A DNA stretch of 64,000 nucleotides. Source: Lyophyllum atratum. Lineage: Eukaryota; Basidiomycota; Agaricomycetes; Agaricales; Lyophyllaceae. Positions 24,380 to 34,782 of the stretch are shown in pieces (position 1 is the first letter of the stretch; each line of letters starts with the position of its first letter). The notes under the pieces were generated by a model, which saw only the letters and a program-made list of their open reading frames with translations, had not been told where the DNA came from and searched no databases. The position numbers and the translations under genes are program-made. The stretch covers positions 372,001-436,000 of the forward strand of contig JACGCN010000036.1 of the NCBI GenBank assembly GCA_014905825.1. The letters run 5' to 3'.

Positions 24380-24845
24380 GTCGTACAGGCTCTAGTAGAC
24401 GCGTAAGGACGCGCGCACTGGCAGTGGTAGTAAGGTAGAGCCATTTGTGATGGCCATGAATCTGATGCATTATCTCACATCTGATTCAGATTATCACTGG
24501 GCCAACCACGACCACATGACCTACACATCTCCAGCTTCAACTTGATCTGCGACCGCCATGATGCCTTCGCTCTTACTATTAGTATGAGCGCATATTCGCG
24601 CTCCTCGTATCACCTTCTTCAAGGAAATCTACTGAAGCTGGCCATGATGGCTGCCCATCAGCCATAACCTTGCTCTATCCACTGCAGTCATCGTAACCTC
24701 AACGCTAATAGTAGCATCACGCACAACCCCAAATCCGACGTCCTTTCTCTTTCGCCCACCGCATTTGTGGCAACAGTCCCTCATGACAGCTCGAATTCAC
24801 ACAGTGGCGCCGACACTGGGAACCTGACGACTTTCACTTTAGCTC
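24380..24845. other. Spacer between orphan gene and aldolase relic
   Basis: No coding signal identified. It contains the orphan gene's upstream region. If the aldolase fragment once had a 5' part here, I cannot recognise it. Confidence 0.4.
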
Positions 24846-25116
24846 TGGCTCGAGATGGAGATCGTCATCACTGGCGGTGAGGAGGAGGGTCTCGATAACT
24901 ACATTGTCGACAACACCAGCTTGTACACGCAACCCGAGGACATCTATGATGTGTACGAGGCACTGAACAAGGTCTCTCCCAACTTCAGTATCGCGGCTGC
25001 GTTCGGAAACGTCCCGGTGTCTACAAGCCCGGAAACGTCAAGCTGCATCCCGATCTCCTCGGCAAGCACCAGATGTACGCCAGTGAGAAGATTAACCACA
25101 AGGTCGAGAAGCCCCT
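24846..25116 (+). pseudogene. Fragment of class II fructose-bisphosphate aldolase, frameshifted
   Basis: About 270 bp encode an internal aldolase segment: WLEMEIVITGGEEEGLDN, DNTSLYTQPEDIYDVYEALN and NFSIAAAFGNV, then, after a frameshift, VYKPGNVKLHPDLLGKHQMY and HKVEKPL. Intact enzymes read GNVHGVYKPGNVKLHP, so one base (an A in the His codon) is missing near 25013. The fragment seems bounded by remnants of splice sites (TTTAG before CTCTGG, and GTAAGC after KPL), so it derives from genomic DNA rather than a processed transcript. Nothing recognisable as aldolase remains on either side. The Zn- and substrate-binding parts lie outside the fragment, so it cannot be functional. A working copy presumably exists elsewhere. 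Confidence 0.85.
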
Positions 25117-25378
25117 GTAAGCCCCACCCTACCCAAACTATGCAAGTCCGTTTCGTATCCTGAACTTACAGTAAATTCGATCTAGGTGGGAGGAAGGTGT
25201 ATCAAAGAGCATACAGCGCTTCCAGATGGGGGATGCTAACGGCTTTTACGCCACGGGCTGAGGAGTGATTGTTCAGTGACAGAAATCGAAGGTATGTACA
25301 CTATGTTCCATCAGCGTGTAACTACCAGTACATATTGATGCAGAACATGCAGTTCGACATATTCAGATACCCGCGTGC

Positions 25379-26036
25379 CTATGACTCCTTGGTGGTATCA
25401 CTTTCCGCCTCCTCTCGCAGGACCGTTCTGGCTTCCACCAACGCCTTCCCCAAAAGGTTCAACCCCCATTTATCGTACTTTCCAAGAGCGTTCTTCTCCC
25501 CGAACCCAATCCCCCATATCCGATCTCGCGGTGCCGCCTCCGCAATCACCGTGACGCCCGTCGCAAGTAGCTTCCTTTTCAAATCTTCGTTCTGCCGGAA
25601 CTTGTGCAGAGTTCCCTCCAGCACGATTCTCTTCCTGTTCGCGTTCCAAACCCCCTCGTCGAAGTTCTGCACCTTCCTGCCAAGGCCTTTAACCTTCTTC
25701 AGCTCGCCCTTCGTCGTCGACTTTATCGCTATGATCTGCCGGGCGATATCGATGTCTGAGAATAGGAGCGCCTTCTGCAGCATCATCCAGTGTTCCGTGG
25801 TAGGGAAGTGGACTTCTTCCTCCCCGGCCTCGCTGTCGAGCGTCACGGCGGCGGTGAAGGACGCAGGGTACCATTGTGATGCCCAACCACTGGGTTCACC
25901 AGATAGGAACCGCCGGTGGGTTTTAACAGCGGCGAGTCGGGGATGAGACTGCCACCTACTTTACATGACTCGTGGTCCAGAAGAATGTAAAGTCTTCCTT
26001 ATTTTTGGACGGGGCATCACTGGCATCCTTCGGCAT
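25379..26036 (-). CDS. NADAR/YbiA-like domain protein
   Basis: Single-domain protein of the NADAR family (E. coli YbiA-like). Members include N-glycosidases acting on damaged riboflavin-pathway intermediates and, in other settings, on ADP-ribosylated nucleic acids. Exons 25960-26036 and 25379-25889 with a 70-nt intron give 195 residues. The splice restores FTFFWTTSHVNGWASQWYP, the start of the domain. Then come TTEHWMMLQKALLF (conserved EHWM), VKGLGRKVQNFDEGVWNANR, KFRQNEDLKRKLLATG, EAAPRDRIWGIGFGEKNAL and WGLNLLGKALVEAR. All these are hallmark positions, so the fold and active-site Glu/Asp/Trp residues look intact. Divergent from the P450 gene. The physiological substrate is unknown. Confidence 0.88.
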
Positions 26037-26742
26037 GTTAATGAGGTTGGGTCAGGAATAAACGTATAACTTGAGGTGTAGTCGTTGGTACTTATGTGTT
26101 AACGTCCGTACAAGGACGGACGCGATGCGATCATTTTAAACTATGTACAGTAGGTGGGTCTTGACACGTCTTTTGTTCTCGGGTGGATAGTGGTTATCGG
26201 ACTCTCACGGGTTATGCTTCTGACAAGCCAGGAAGTCGTGGCAGTCGCAAGGACCGGTTCCGAAGTTTGCCTGGGCATATCCGGAAGGATCGATACAATG
26301 TCCCCCACCATCGTCGGTATCGCAGCCATCGAGATGGACCATATCTCAATACCAATCAACAAGGATTCGGAGAAACATAGACGGATGCGCCCCTATAGAG
26401 TTCGAAAGAAATGTGCAACGAGGAGGTGTCGAAGGTGAGAGCAGCTCCTTCACTGCCGGAGTGGAGGCAATAGAGTTCCCCATGGTGGGCTTCTTCGAAT
26501 CGAAAAGAAACGTGTGGGGTGTGAGTCACCCACCGTCCGGAGTCGCAGACGCTCTTTGACATTGACACTCGACACATACATTTGGTCTTGGTGCCCTATT
26601 TATGGAAAGCTCAGTGGTGTAGCTCCGAGTCAGATATGGGTAATAGGATTGTCGTTAAAGATTCTAAATGCTTCAAAAGGATGTAATAGGCTGCTGCTGC
26701 GCATCTTCCTTGTCTGAGACTTCCTCCTTGCCGCTCCCCACG
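26037..26742. promoter_or_regulatory. Divergent upstream region of NADAR and P450 genes
   Basis: About 700 bp between divergent start codons. It contains a perfect 7-bp inverted repeat (CGTCCGT at 26103-26109, ACGGACG at 26116-26122, 6-nt loop) located 67 bp before the NADAR ATG, which could be an operator-like factor site or a leader hairpin. No gene is recognisable in the rest. Confidence 0.4.
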
Positions 26743-29535
26743 ATGCACGTCCCTCCAGGTCTACGCTATCTATCACAAATCGCCGTCTCCTGTCTGCCGG
26801 CCTCGATTCTAACCTATGCGATCTTGACGGTTTTAGTGGGACGAGGGACTTCCATATCTTATTGGCTGGTTAGAGTATCCGCTCTGCTATCCCGTCCGGC
26901 ATACCTTATCATCTCGCACTTCTGGAGCGAAGTATCGAAGCGAGGCGAGGCGAGGCGAAGAGGCGCACTCGTGGTTCCGCAGGTAGATGATCCCTGGCCC
27001 GGAGGCTTGTCGATCATAGCAGCCATGGTGAAAAACTTCAAGACGGGATACCCAGGTTCGTCTTTGTGCGTCTCCTTCCTTGTATGTCTAACTTGCTGAA
27101 CAATTGCAGGAGATATTTTTCGCGAGTGGTGTGAGCAGTATGGAAATACCTACGCTCTCAAGATCATTGGTGAAGCTCGAGTACGTCTCTCCGTAGCTGC
27201 CATCATCTGCTTCAGCTCTAATAAGCGGCTTTGTAGATATTCACATTCGAGCCCGAACACATCAAGGTAGCTTCGCAAGCATTCCTGTCCCACCGATGTA
27301 ATATTGACGCGAGATAGGCAATTTTAGCCACCCAATTTGATAGTTATGACAAAGGTAAGTTGGAATGATTCAAGCACTCGTACAAGTTCATTAACCCTCA
27401 TGACCCAGGTCCCATCTTCCATTCCCAATTCGCCACGCTGCTGGGAACGGGCGTTTTCAATTCCGACGGCGAGATGTGGAAGTACGTACCAGTCCTCATC
27501 TCCCGCATCCCTCGCACCATATGGGCACTGGCATTGATGTAATCTATCATTGCACAGGTTCCATCGGACCATGACTCGCCCCTTCTTCAGCAAGGAAAGG
27601 ATAAGCCACTTTGACGTATTCGACCGGCACGCCGAGGACGCGCTCGAGCAGGCACACAATCGGCTTGCCGCGGGGTATCCCATCGACTTCCAGGTACGTA
27701 AAACGCACCATCGTCCAGAAGTAAAAATAGAAAACAACTGAGAGTCCCAAAATAGGACCTTGTGTCGCGATTCACCCTCGATGCCGCTACGGAGTTCCTG
27801 TTCGGGAACGACGTGCGCTCGCTCTCTGCTGGGCTGACGTACCCGCCCCCCTCCTCGTCTTATCCCTCTCCACCGCCACCTCCTACCCACGAGCACCCAT
27901 CCACGCGCTTCGTCAACTCGTTCATTGCGGGACAGACGCTGTCGTCCCTGCGCTCGCGTTATGGGCCTTCCTGGGCACTCGTTGAGTTTTGGCAGGACCG
28001 CGTACGCCCGCATCGCGCCGTCGTGAACGAGTTCGTGGAGCCGATTTTGGAAGAGGCTATAAGGAGTAATCATGAACGGAGGGAGAGGGAAGGGAAAGGG
28101 GCGGAGAAGGGGGATGAAGAGATTAATGGCGGGACGCTGTTGGACCATCTGATCTGTAAAACGCAAGGTCTGTACTTTGCTTCCTGTATCATTGCGCCTC
28201 TCCATACCGACGCTTTTTACCTTTACCTCTTGATAGATCACCAGGTTTTGAAAGACGAGGTGCGTCTCCAGTTCATCTTCTTCCTCTATCGTTACCGACC
28301 CCCTATTTACAGTTAACAAACCTCTTGGTTGCAGCACGAGATACCGTACGTCTTCATCACGCCCGGGTGTTACTACTACCAATCACGACTCGCCCTCAAA
28401 CAGACTGCCTCAACTCTTACCTTCGCCATGTATATGCTGACCCGCCACCCAGCAATCGCAAAGCGCCTGCGTGCCGAGATCGCACGCACGGTCGGGACAG
28501 GTCGACCTACCTATGAACAGATCAAGGAGATGAAGTATATGCGCGCGTTCGTTAATGGTGGGTAGCCTTGGTGGTACCTACCATTGCATCTCGATAAGAC
28601 GTTAACGTTATGACTCTGTAGAGACCCTCAGGCTATACCCACCAGTGTATGTCACATCTGTCTTCTCTCCTCCGTGCTTGCTCATATACTGTTCTCGACA
28701 TCATCCAGTCCGTTCGATAGCAGGTAAGACTCGTCAGTGCGTACCCCCATCACACAGGCTAACTCTTTTCGCAGATCCTCGAATAAGGCTACCATCTGGC
28801 CCGCGAATCCAACGACCGCCAATCCAGATGCGAAGCCGTTCTACATCCCAGCGCATACGAAGTACGTTCCACACTGGCACATCCTCCCGTGTATCGTGCT
28901 TATCCTTATCTTGCGCAGATGCACCTACGGCGTGTTCCTAATGCACCGCCGGACAGATCTGTGGGGACCCGATGGTATGCCGCATAGTCCACTACTCGAA
29001 GTTTTCTCCCTCATACCTCGTGCACTGCGCCAGCCCTCGAGTTTGACCCCGACCGCTTCCTCGACGCGCGCGTGCACAAGTACCTCACCCCCAACCCCTT
29101 CATATTCCTACCCTTCAACGCGGGGCCGCGTATCTGCCTCGGGCAGCAGGCGAGTTCAATTCCTTCTTCGTCCAATCCCATCTTCCCCGCCCCTCCCCTA
29201 ACCCCACCCCTACCCCTATACTGAACCCCTAAGCTAACAACATCAAAAAACAGTTCGCATACCACGAAACCTCCTTCCTCCTCACGCGCCTCCTCCAGCG
29301 CTTCTCGCACTTCACCCTCGTCCCGCCGACCCTCCCCGGAGTGGGGCGCGGGTGGGAGGACGAGGACGTGCGCCCGGGGGTGCATCTGACGATGTATGTC
29401 AAGGTACGGCGCTCTCATGATCTTTCCATGTTTCTTGGAGAGGCTTGCTGATTAGGGGTGGTGCAGGGCGGGTTGTGGGTGCGCATGGAGAGTGTGCCGT
29501 TGGATGTGGATGTGGACGTGGATTCGGAGGTGTAG
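26743..29535 (+). CDS. Cytochrome P450, CYP63-like
   Basis: Microsomal monooxygenase of the CYP63 type that is expanded in wood- and litter-decay basidiomycetes. The ATG at 26743 gives [20 protein letters not shown] with an N-terminal membrane anchor region. Next: [40 protein letters not shown] and [20 protein letters not shown]. The I-helix is spliced as [18 protein letters not shown]. The ExxR segment [14 protein letters not shown] spans a 25-nt exon (28622-28646) and a 15-nt exon (28709-28723). The heme loop reads [20 protein letters not shown] with the cysteine thiolate. The stop is at 29533-29535 after VDVDVDSEV. About 14 exons. CYP63 enzymes of Phanerochaete oxidise alkanes and alkylphenols; the substrate here is unknown. 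Confidence 0.88.
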
Positions 29536-30059
29536 GGAGGGCCATGGAGTATGATAGCAGTGGGGATGGATGATGTAGGCCTGTTGTATGAATGTCACGA
29601 CGATCGTAGTTGGATGCCCCAGCAATACTAATAGGGGGTGGGTAGTGATATCCTCGGATGTCTCGTTTACGCCATTACTGGTATCACGTCCTCAACATCC
29701 AAAACGAGATGCTTCCGCAAATGTGGTTGTTCTATTTTTGGTAGCCAATTGCAAAGTCATCGTGCTGTACAGTGTACGAATACAGATGGAAAGAAAAAAG
29801 AAAGAGGAAAAGAAAAATGGTCGTTAAAAAGCGATGGAGATACGAGATATGCTATGTGCAGTGAGAGGTACGATGTGGTGCGGTGCGGGGGTACATACAT
29901 ACAGTGTGCATGCTCAGACTGATTGAGATTAAAATTGATTAAAGATTCTATGCCGTGGCGCATTCTAGCCGGCCCCCCTGCCCTCCCCCGCCTGCCGTCC
30001 CTTCACGTTCTTGGCCCGATAGTATGATAGCCCGAGAAGGAGAGGACCTCAGTATAGGC
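29536..30059. other. Convergent spacer between P450 and cyclin genes
   Basis: About 520 bp of 3' flanks, with an A/G-rich patch near 29785-29825. No gene seen. Confidence 0.4.
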
Positions 30060-31735
30060 CTAGGGACTCCCCATGGCCGTATCCTCCCCTGGCCCCGACG
30101 CAGACCCAGGCGCCGCCCCCACCCCCCTGACTCGCTTCCGTACCCGCCCCCGTCCGCTCGCACCACTCCCCGCACTCCCCCTCCTGACCTTCCCAATTCC
30201 AACACCGCCCCCCCTCACCCCACCCTCATCCATACCCTCGCCCTCACTCGCACTCCCCTCCTCATCCCACCCACCCCCATCCTCCTCCTCGTCCCCGCCC
30301 TCATCACCCGTATCCCACACCCCGCTACTCGTCCGCGGCCGTGTCCGCCGTGGCTGCGCAGGCGTCCGCGTCTGCGCTTCTTCCTCCCTACCCCGCTCTG
30401 CTTCCGCATCTCCATCCCCGTCTCCATCCCCACCCACGTTCACGCTGTACACGCTCCCCGCATCCGACTCGGAGAACACGCTCCCCCGCCCAGGCCGGAT
30501 CGTAGGCTCATCATCCGTCGTCTCCGTATCCGCCTCCGTCTCTGCCTCCGTCTCCGTCTCCGTCTCCCCCTCCGTATCGTTCTCGGAAGTTGAGGATGAC
30601 GAAGGCGGTGGAGGGGGGTGGGTATGGGACCGGGACTGCGGGGTCCGCTGTGGATGCGTCGTCTGTTGGACATGGTGGGTACTCGGCCCCGGGAGGGCCC
30701 CGCCGTACGCGTCGATGGCGCCCATCTGATGGAGAGAGGGGGAGGCGTGATTCGATTCGGCTGGGGGTTGGGGTGCTTCGGCGTGGGATTGGGATTGGGA
30801 TTTTGGGTGTGTCGATGGGAGGGGGAGGGGTGCAGAGGGGTCGGAGGAGGACGAGAATAGGATGAGCTGTTCGGCGTAGCGTTGCATCTCGGTGGTGGAG
30901 ATGACGAGGCGGAAGTCGTTGAGGAGGAGGAACTGGAGCTCGAGCTGGTTCAGCTCGGCGAGGGGCAGGCCGCCGACCTGTGGAGTTTGGGTGTCAATTT
31001 TTTTTTGATGGGGAGTGGAGCGGGATTACGCACCTTTGCATACCGTGAATTCGTGTAGAAGACGTCGCTGAAGAATTTGCTCGCGACTGTGACGCCGGCG
31101 ATGACTAGGCGGTGGATGTTGTATGAGTCGATAACGAAGCTTCGGCCGACGGCGTCGTTGCTGAGCTTGCTCATGCGGTCAAAGTAGACCAGAAGCGAGA
31201 GGAAGACTTCGTTGGTCGTCGGGCAATACTTGAGGATGCGAAGTAAGTACGCCTCGAGAGAGATGGTGGGGATGTTGCGCGCGTGGAAGGTGAGAGTAGC
31301 GGCGGGCGTGGTCAGCGCGGACCGGGAGGCTGTAGTGAGGTTCGGCCAAAGCTCAGTGTCGGTATGTGCAGGGAGCGCTTGTTGTGGTGACGTCGGCGAC
31401 GGCAGCGGTGATAGGGAGTCGTTGGTGGCCGCGATCTGTGTCAGGAGCGAGGCGAGCAGGCGGAGGAGGTCTGGGGCGGGGTAGGAGTGGATATTGAGTG
31501 TAGGGGGTGTCGGGGCCGGCGCTGGCAGCGGTGGTGGTGGGGGCGTGGCTTGGCGGATCTGCAGCTGGACCGAGGGGCGCGCGGCCGGCGCGTTCAAGGA
31601 CGACGTCGTGGCTGCTCTTGGAGTCGGTCTGCGGTACGAGGATGACGACGCAGACGAGGAGGAGGACGATGTGGGGATGCGATGTGGGCCGACGACGTCT
31701 GGAGGCGGGTTGAACGGCTGAGCGATCGCCAGCAT
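30060..31735 (-). CDS. PHO80-like (Pho85-type) cyclin
   Basis: Cyclin of the Pho80/Pcl group, which activates Pho85-class CDKs in phosphate, glycogen or polarity control. The ATG at 31735 gives MLAIAQPFNPPPDVVGPHRI, followed by an S/P/A-rich leader of about 120 residues. The cyclin box: SLEAYLLRILKYCPTTNEVF, LSLLVYFDRMSKLSND, SYNIHRLVIAGVTVASKFFS, DVFYTNSRYAKV, then across one intron GGLPLAELNQLELQFLLLND and FRLVISTTEMQRYAEQLILF. This is the typical PF08613 order, with KYC, FDR and KFFSD landmarks. The C-terminal 270 residues are low complexity with (E/T)-rich repeats (EGETETETEAETEADTETTD) and basic clusters. A CACGTG lies 101 bp upstream of the ATG. Confidence 0.88.
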
Positions 31736-32192
31736 GACCAGACGACGACGAGCAAAGATTGGAAGAATACAAATCAAATCGAGACTTTGCGTTGATTGTG
31801 ATTGCCACTCCTTTGTTGCTGTTTGTCCCTTCCTCCCACGTGGTCGAGCCACATTATGCACGTTCGTCCGCCACGACACATGTGCAAGTACCTCGTGCGC
31901 CACGTAGGATATGGTCAAGAACACGAGGGCGGGGGGTGGGGGGGGGGCATGTAATCCTACGATTACGCCACACCTCGACACTACTTACCTCTTACCTCTA
32001 ACTACCCCCACTCTATACTCTTGATTGTTGGAGCCTGGAGAGACGGTCCGACGAGTCTGACTCCGACGACGATATCTGCATAGTAGTGTGTAGTAGTGTG
32101 CATTCAAAGTCTTTTAAGTCGTGTAACTAGAATTGCAGCGGTTTTATAACAGGAATTTATATAAGAGCCCCAGCAGTAATGCCACTCCTTTT
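31736..32192. promoter_or_regulatory. Upstream region of the cyclin gene and 3' flank of the NmrA-like gene
   Basis: Contains CCACGTGGTCGAGC at 31836-31849, a palindromic E-box context. In yeast CACGTG is the Pho4 site, and Pho4 is the target of Pho80-Pho85, so a feedback link is possible but unproven. A G10-like homopolymer lies at about 31937-31950, and there is a TAGTAGTGTG direct repeat near 32081-32102. Confidence 0.4.
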
Positions 32193-33432
32193 CTACAACG
32201 TAACAGTCACAGCCTTGTTGGGGAGCAGCCGCCCCTTGCCGTCCTCCGCATTCTTGAGGGCCGTCGAGCCAATCTTCCCCGTATACCCCGTCTCCCGCAT
32301 CCAGCTCTCCAACGTATGTCCCTTCGGATGCACACTCCTCACCCACTCCATATTCCTCTTAATAACATCATCCCTCCACAAACACCAGAACCCCGAAAAG
32401 CTCTGCCTAATCGTAGTCGAGCCGTCGCCCTCCTCCTTCTCGTTCGCGATGGGGCGGTGCGCGCCCGTCAGGCACGCGAACCACTGGTCGAGGGTGAGGC
32501 GCTTGTGCACGGAGGGCGTGCCGGTGACTTTGGTGAAGACGGAGGAGAGGTAGTCCCACCCGACCATGTCGCTGGCGATCTCGAGGTCCTTGCCGGAGGT
32601 GGAGGCGCGGTTGTCGAGGACGTAGCGGACCCACCAGCCGAGGTCGGAGAGCGCGATCATGGGGATGTGGCCGTCGCCGATGGGGGAGGCGAAGACGACG
32701 GTGCCGTCTTCGCGGCGGTTGAGCGGGCCGCAGAGGGGCTGGGGGTGGCCGTGTTAGTTTTTGGTATTATAACAGGGGAATAGAGATGAGGCGCACGTAG
32801 TTGAGCATCTCGAGGTAGACGCCTGAGGTGATGGAGGTCCAGGTGAGGCCGTCGCCGAGGGAGGAAGGCTGGCTCTTGAGGAACTCGTTCACGATGCCTT
32901 TGGCGTCGTGATGCTCGGCCTTGTAGATGGGATCGTAATTCCCGAGCTGTTGGGAGGAGTCAGTGAAGATGATGAAGTCATCTCCGGGGAGTGCGCACCT
33001 TGCTGCCGTAGTCCAGGTTACTCCAGATGAGGTGACGGGCGGAGGTGGTGCGCCTGGCGGTCTCATAGATCTTGATGCCGGCGTAGATCTCCCTTTCCTC
33101 GCCGACGGTGTAGGTGTCGGTGTTGACCCATGCACCGTAGCATCCGTCAAGGGCGGCAGTGACAGAGGCGATATCGTCGAATCGGCCTGAGAGGATGGAG
33201 CATTCAGATGCTGGTCATGCATAGGATGCGCTAGCTCATAATTACCTTGGACACATTCGACGCCCATGGCCTGGAGCTCCTGCGCGCGCCGGTTGGTAGG
33301 GTCGCGTGTGAGGGCGCGGACGGCGTATGGGGACGGCGTACCGTCCTCACTCGGCGCGAGGAGGGCAGGAATGACGGACATTCCTTGGGCACCGGTGGCA
33401 CCGATAACGAGGATGAGTTTCTTGGAGGACAT
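32193..33432 (-). CDS. NmrA-like family NAD(P)-binding protein
   Basis: Atypical short-chain dehydrogenase (NmrA/HSCARG type), often a redox sensor or regulator that binds NAD(P) without catalysis. The ATG at 33432 gives MSSKKLILVIGATGAQGMSV, with a GATGAQG dinucleotide loop. Then ALTRDPTNRRAQELQAMGVE (binding-strand Arg), GRFDDIASVTAALDGCYGAW, TTSARHLIWSNLDYGSKLGN and TWTSITSGVYLEMLNY. The C-terminal half includes DLGWWVRYVLDNRASTSGKD and ends SWMRETGYTGKIG and then AVTVTL. No Tyr-x-x-x-Lys catalytic pair in the usual place is obvious, in line with the family. Four to five exons. The role cannot be specified further. Confidence 0.85.
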
Positions 33433-34782
33433 GTTGCTGGGAGAAAGCACGAAGCGAGGGAGAATTTTCTACTCTGGTCTCTTGGTGAGGTGCTCGATAC
33501 TTATATGATTTTTCGTGAACCACGGAGAGGCTGGCAACAGCATCAGATGAAGAGGTAGTTTGGGGATATCAGGACAGAGGGACTTACTCGTTGTTCTGTT
33601 CATGCGTCGTGTTCTGAAAGGCGTGCGGAGGTGATTGCTAAGAATATAGGTCGGGGGTATGGGAGATGCCATAGCGGCGCCCTCTTCGGGAAGCCCTTCA
33701 TCTCTACAAGAGAAAGCCTAGGTGAAAGCATTCTTGATCTGCGTCGAGATAAGTAAACGACATCGATCGATGGATCACTAGGATGATAATACCCCGAGCG
33801 GTCCCCGATATACCGCAGGCGATACGTTGGCTGCAGACCCAGGTCAATTCGAGCGTCGATCTGGCAGTGGGAGACAGAATGATGGAACGAAGTGCACTGC
33901 CACTGATGTCTGCAAGCAAGCCGGCCCGAACATTCTTTGCAGGCCACCATGACCATTCACGCATTTTCGACGTTGACTCCCTTCATGAGTCGTGGCTGTT
34001 GACGGTAATTTCAAGACAGACGCTGGGATGCCTTGCATCCATTGGAAGCGCGAATTCGGTCTACAGTTATTATCAGGGCCTGACACCTCTCTTGTGGCAG
34101 CGTTTTTTCTAAGGGCCCAGACTAGGTCCACTCACAAACCCACTGAGGGGCCGTTTCTGGCTCACCCGATACGCTAGGAGTCTTCTGGGTCGCTAGTTTG
34201 GCATATGTAGGAGCGACTTCACCGGGACGACGCTATTCACCAGATTACCTCTTATCGACCTGAGCTCAGTTGGCAATACGACTTCTTCAATCTTCGAAGT
34301 CGTCTACGTACCGACAAGAACAGGCAAGCACAAAGCATAGTCTCTCAGCGTCGGTCTCGGCAGTCTCCCCTCCGCTGCCACGATCATGATCCCCTGCCCG
34401 AATCTGCGCCCTTCATCTGGCCCAAATTAAGGTCCAACTGTCTTGACACTTCGCAATGGCAGGCTATTAATTTTATTCGAAGGCATCTACCCCGGCCTGC
34501 TCAAACACACTGTAACAGCGATCGGTTTCTAGTTTGAGTTGATCAGAGACTCGATGATCAGCCGGCCGGGAGCGTCCTTCAACTTGCGTTCGTCAAGCAT
34601 CGCGATCAGCATATGCAAGTCCAAGTGATGTAAAAAAAGGGCTAGCATGTGTGGCGACGACGGCGCGGAATGCTACTAGAGGTGGATCACGGAATTGGGT
34701 TGAGCAAGAGTGGGGATGTGTAGAATACATACAAAACATATCGATAATCCAACAGAGGTAAACTACTGAATGCGAACGTCCA
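33433..34782. other. Gene-free stretch between NmrA-like and NCBP3-like genes
   Basis: About 1.35 kb. Several ORFs of 60-118 codons overlap on both strands at 33600-34130, but none shows recognisable motifs or consistent splicing. I see no repeat or RNA gene. It should hold the NmrA-like promoter at its left end and the NCBP3-like 3' flank at its right. Confidence 0.4.

Noticed and set aside
25117..25290. Continuation of the aldolase relic
   Set aside because: The frames after 25116 (for example DLGGRKVYQ) do not match aldolase C-terminal sequence.
30073..30729. 218-codon plus-strand ORF
   Set aside because: Antisense shadow of the cyclin's low-complexity C-terminus; its composition (S/P runs) merely mirrors the repeats.
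31930..31955. G-rich run as a telomere-like repeat
   Set aside because: It is a plain G homopolymer next to ACTACTTACCTCTTACCTC; there is no TTAGGG-type periodicity.
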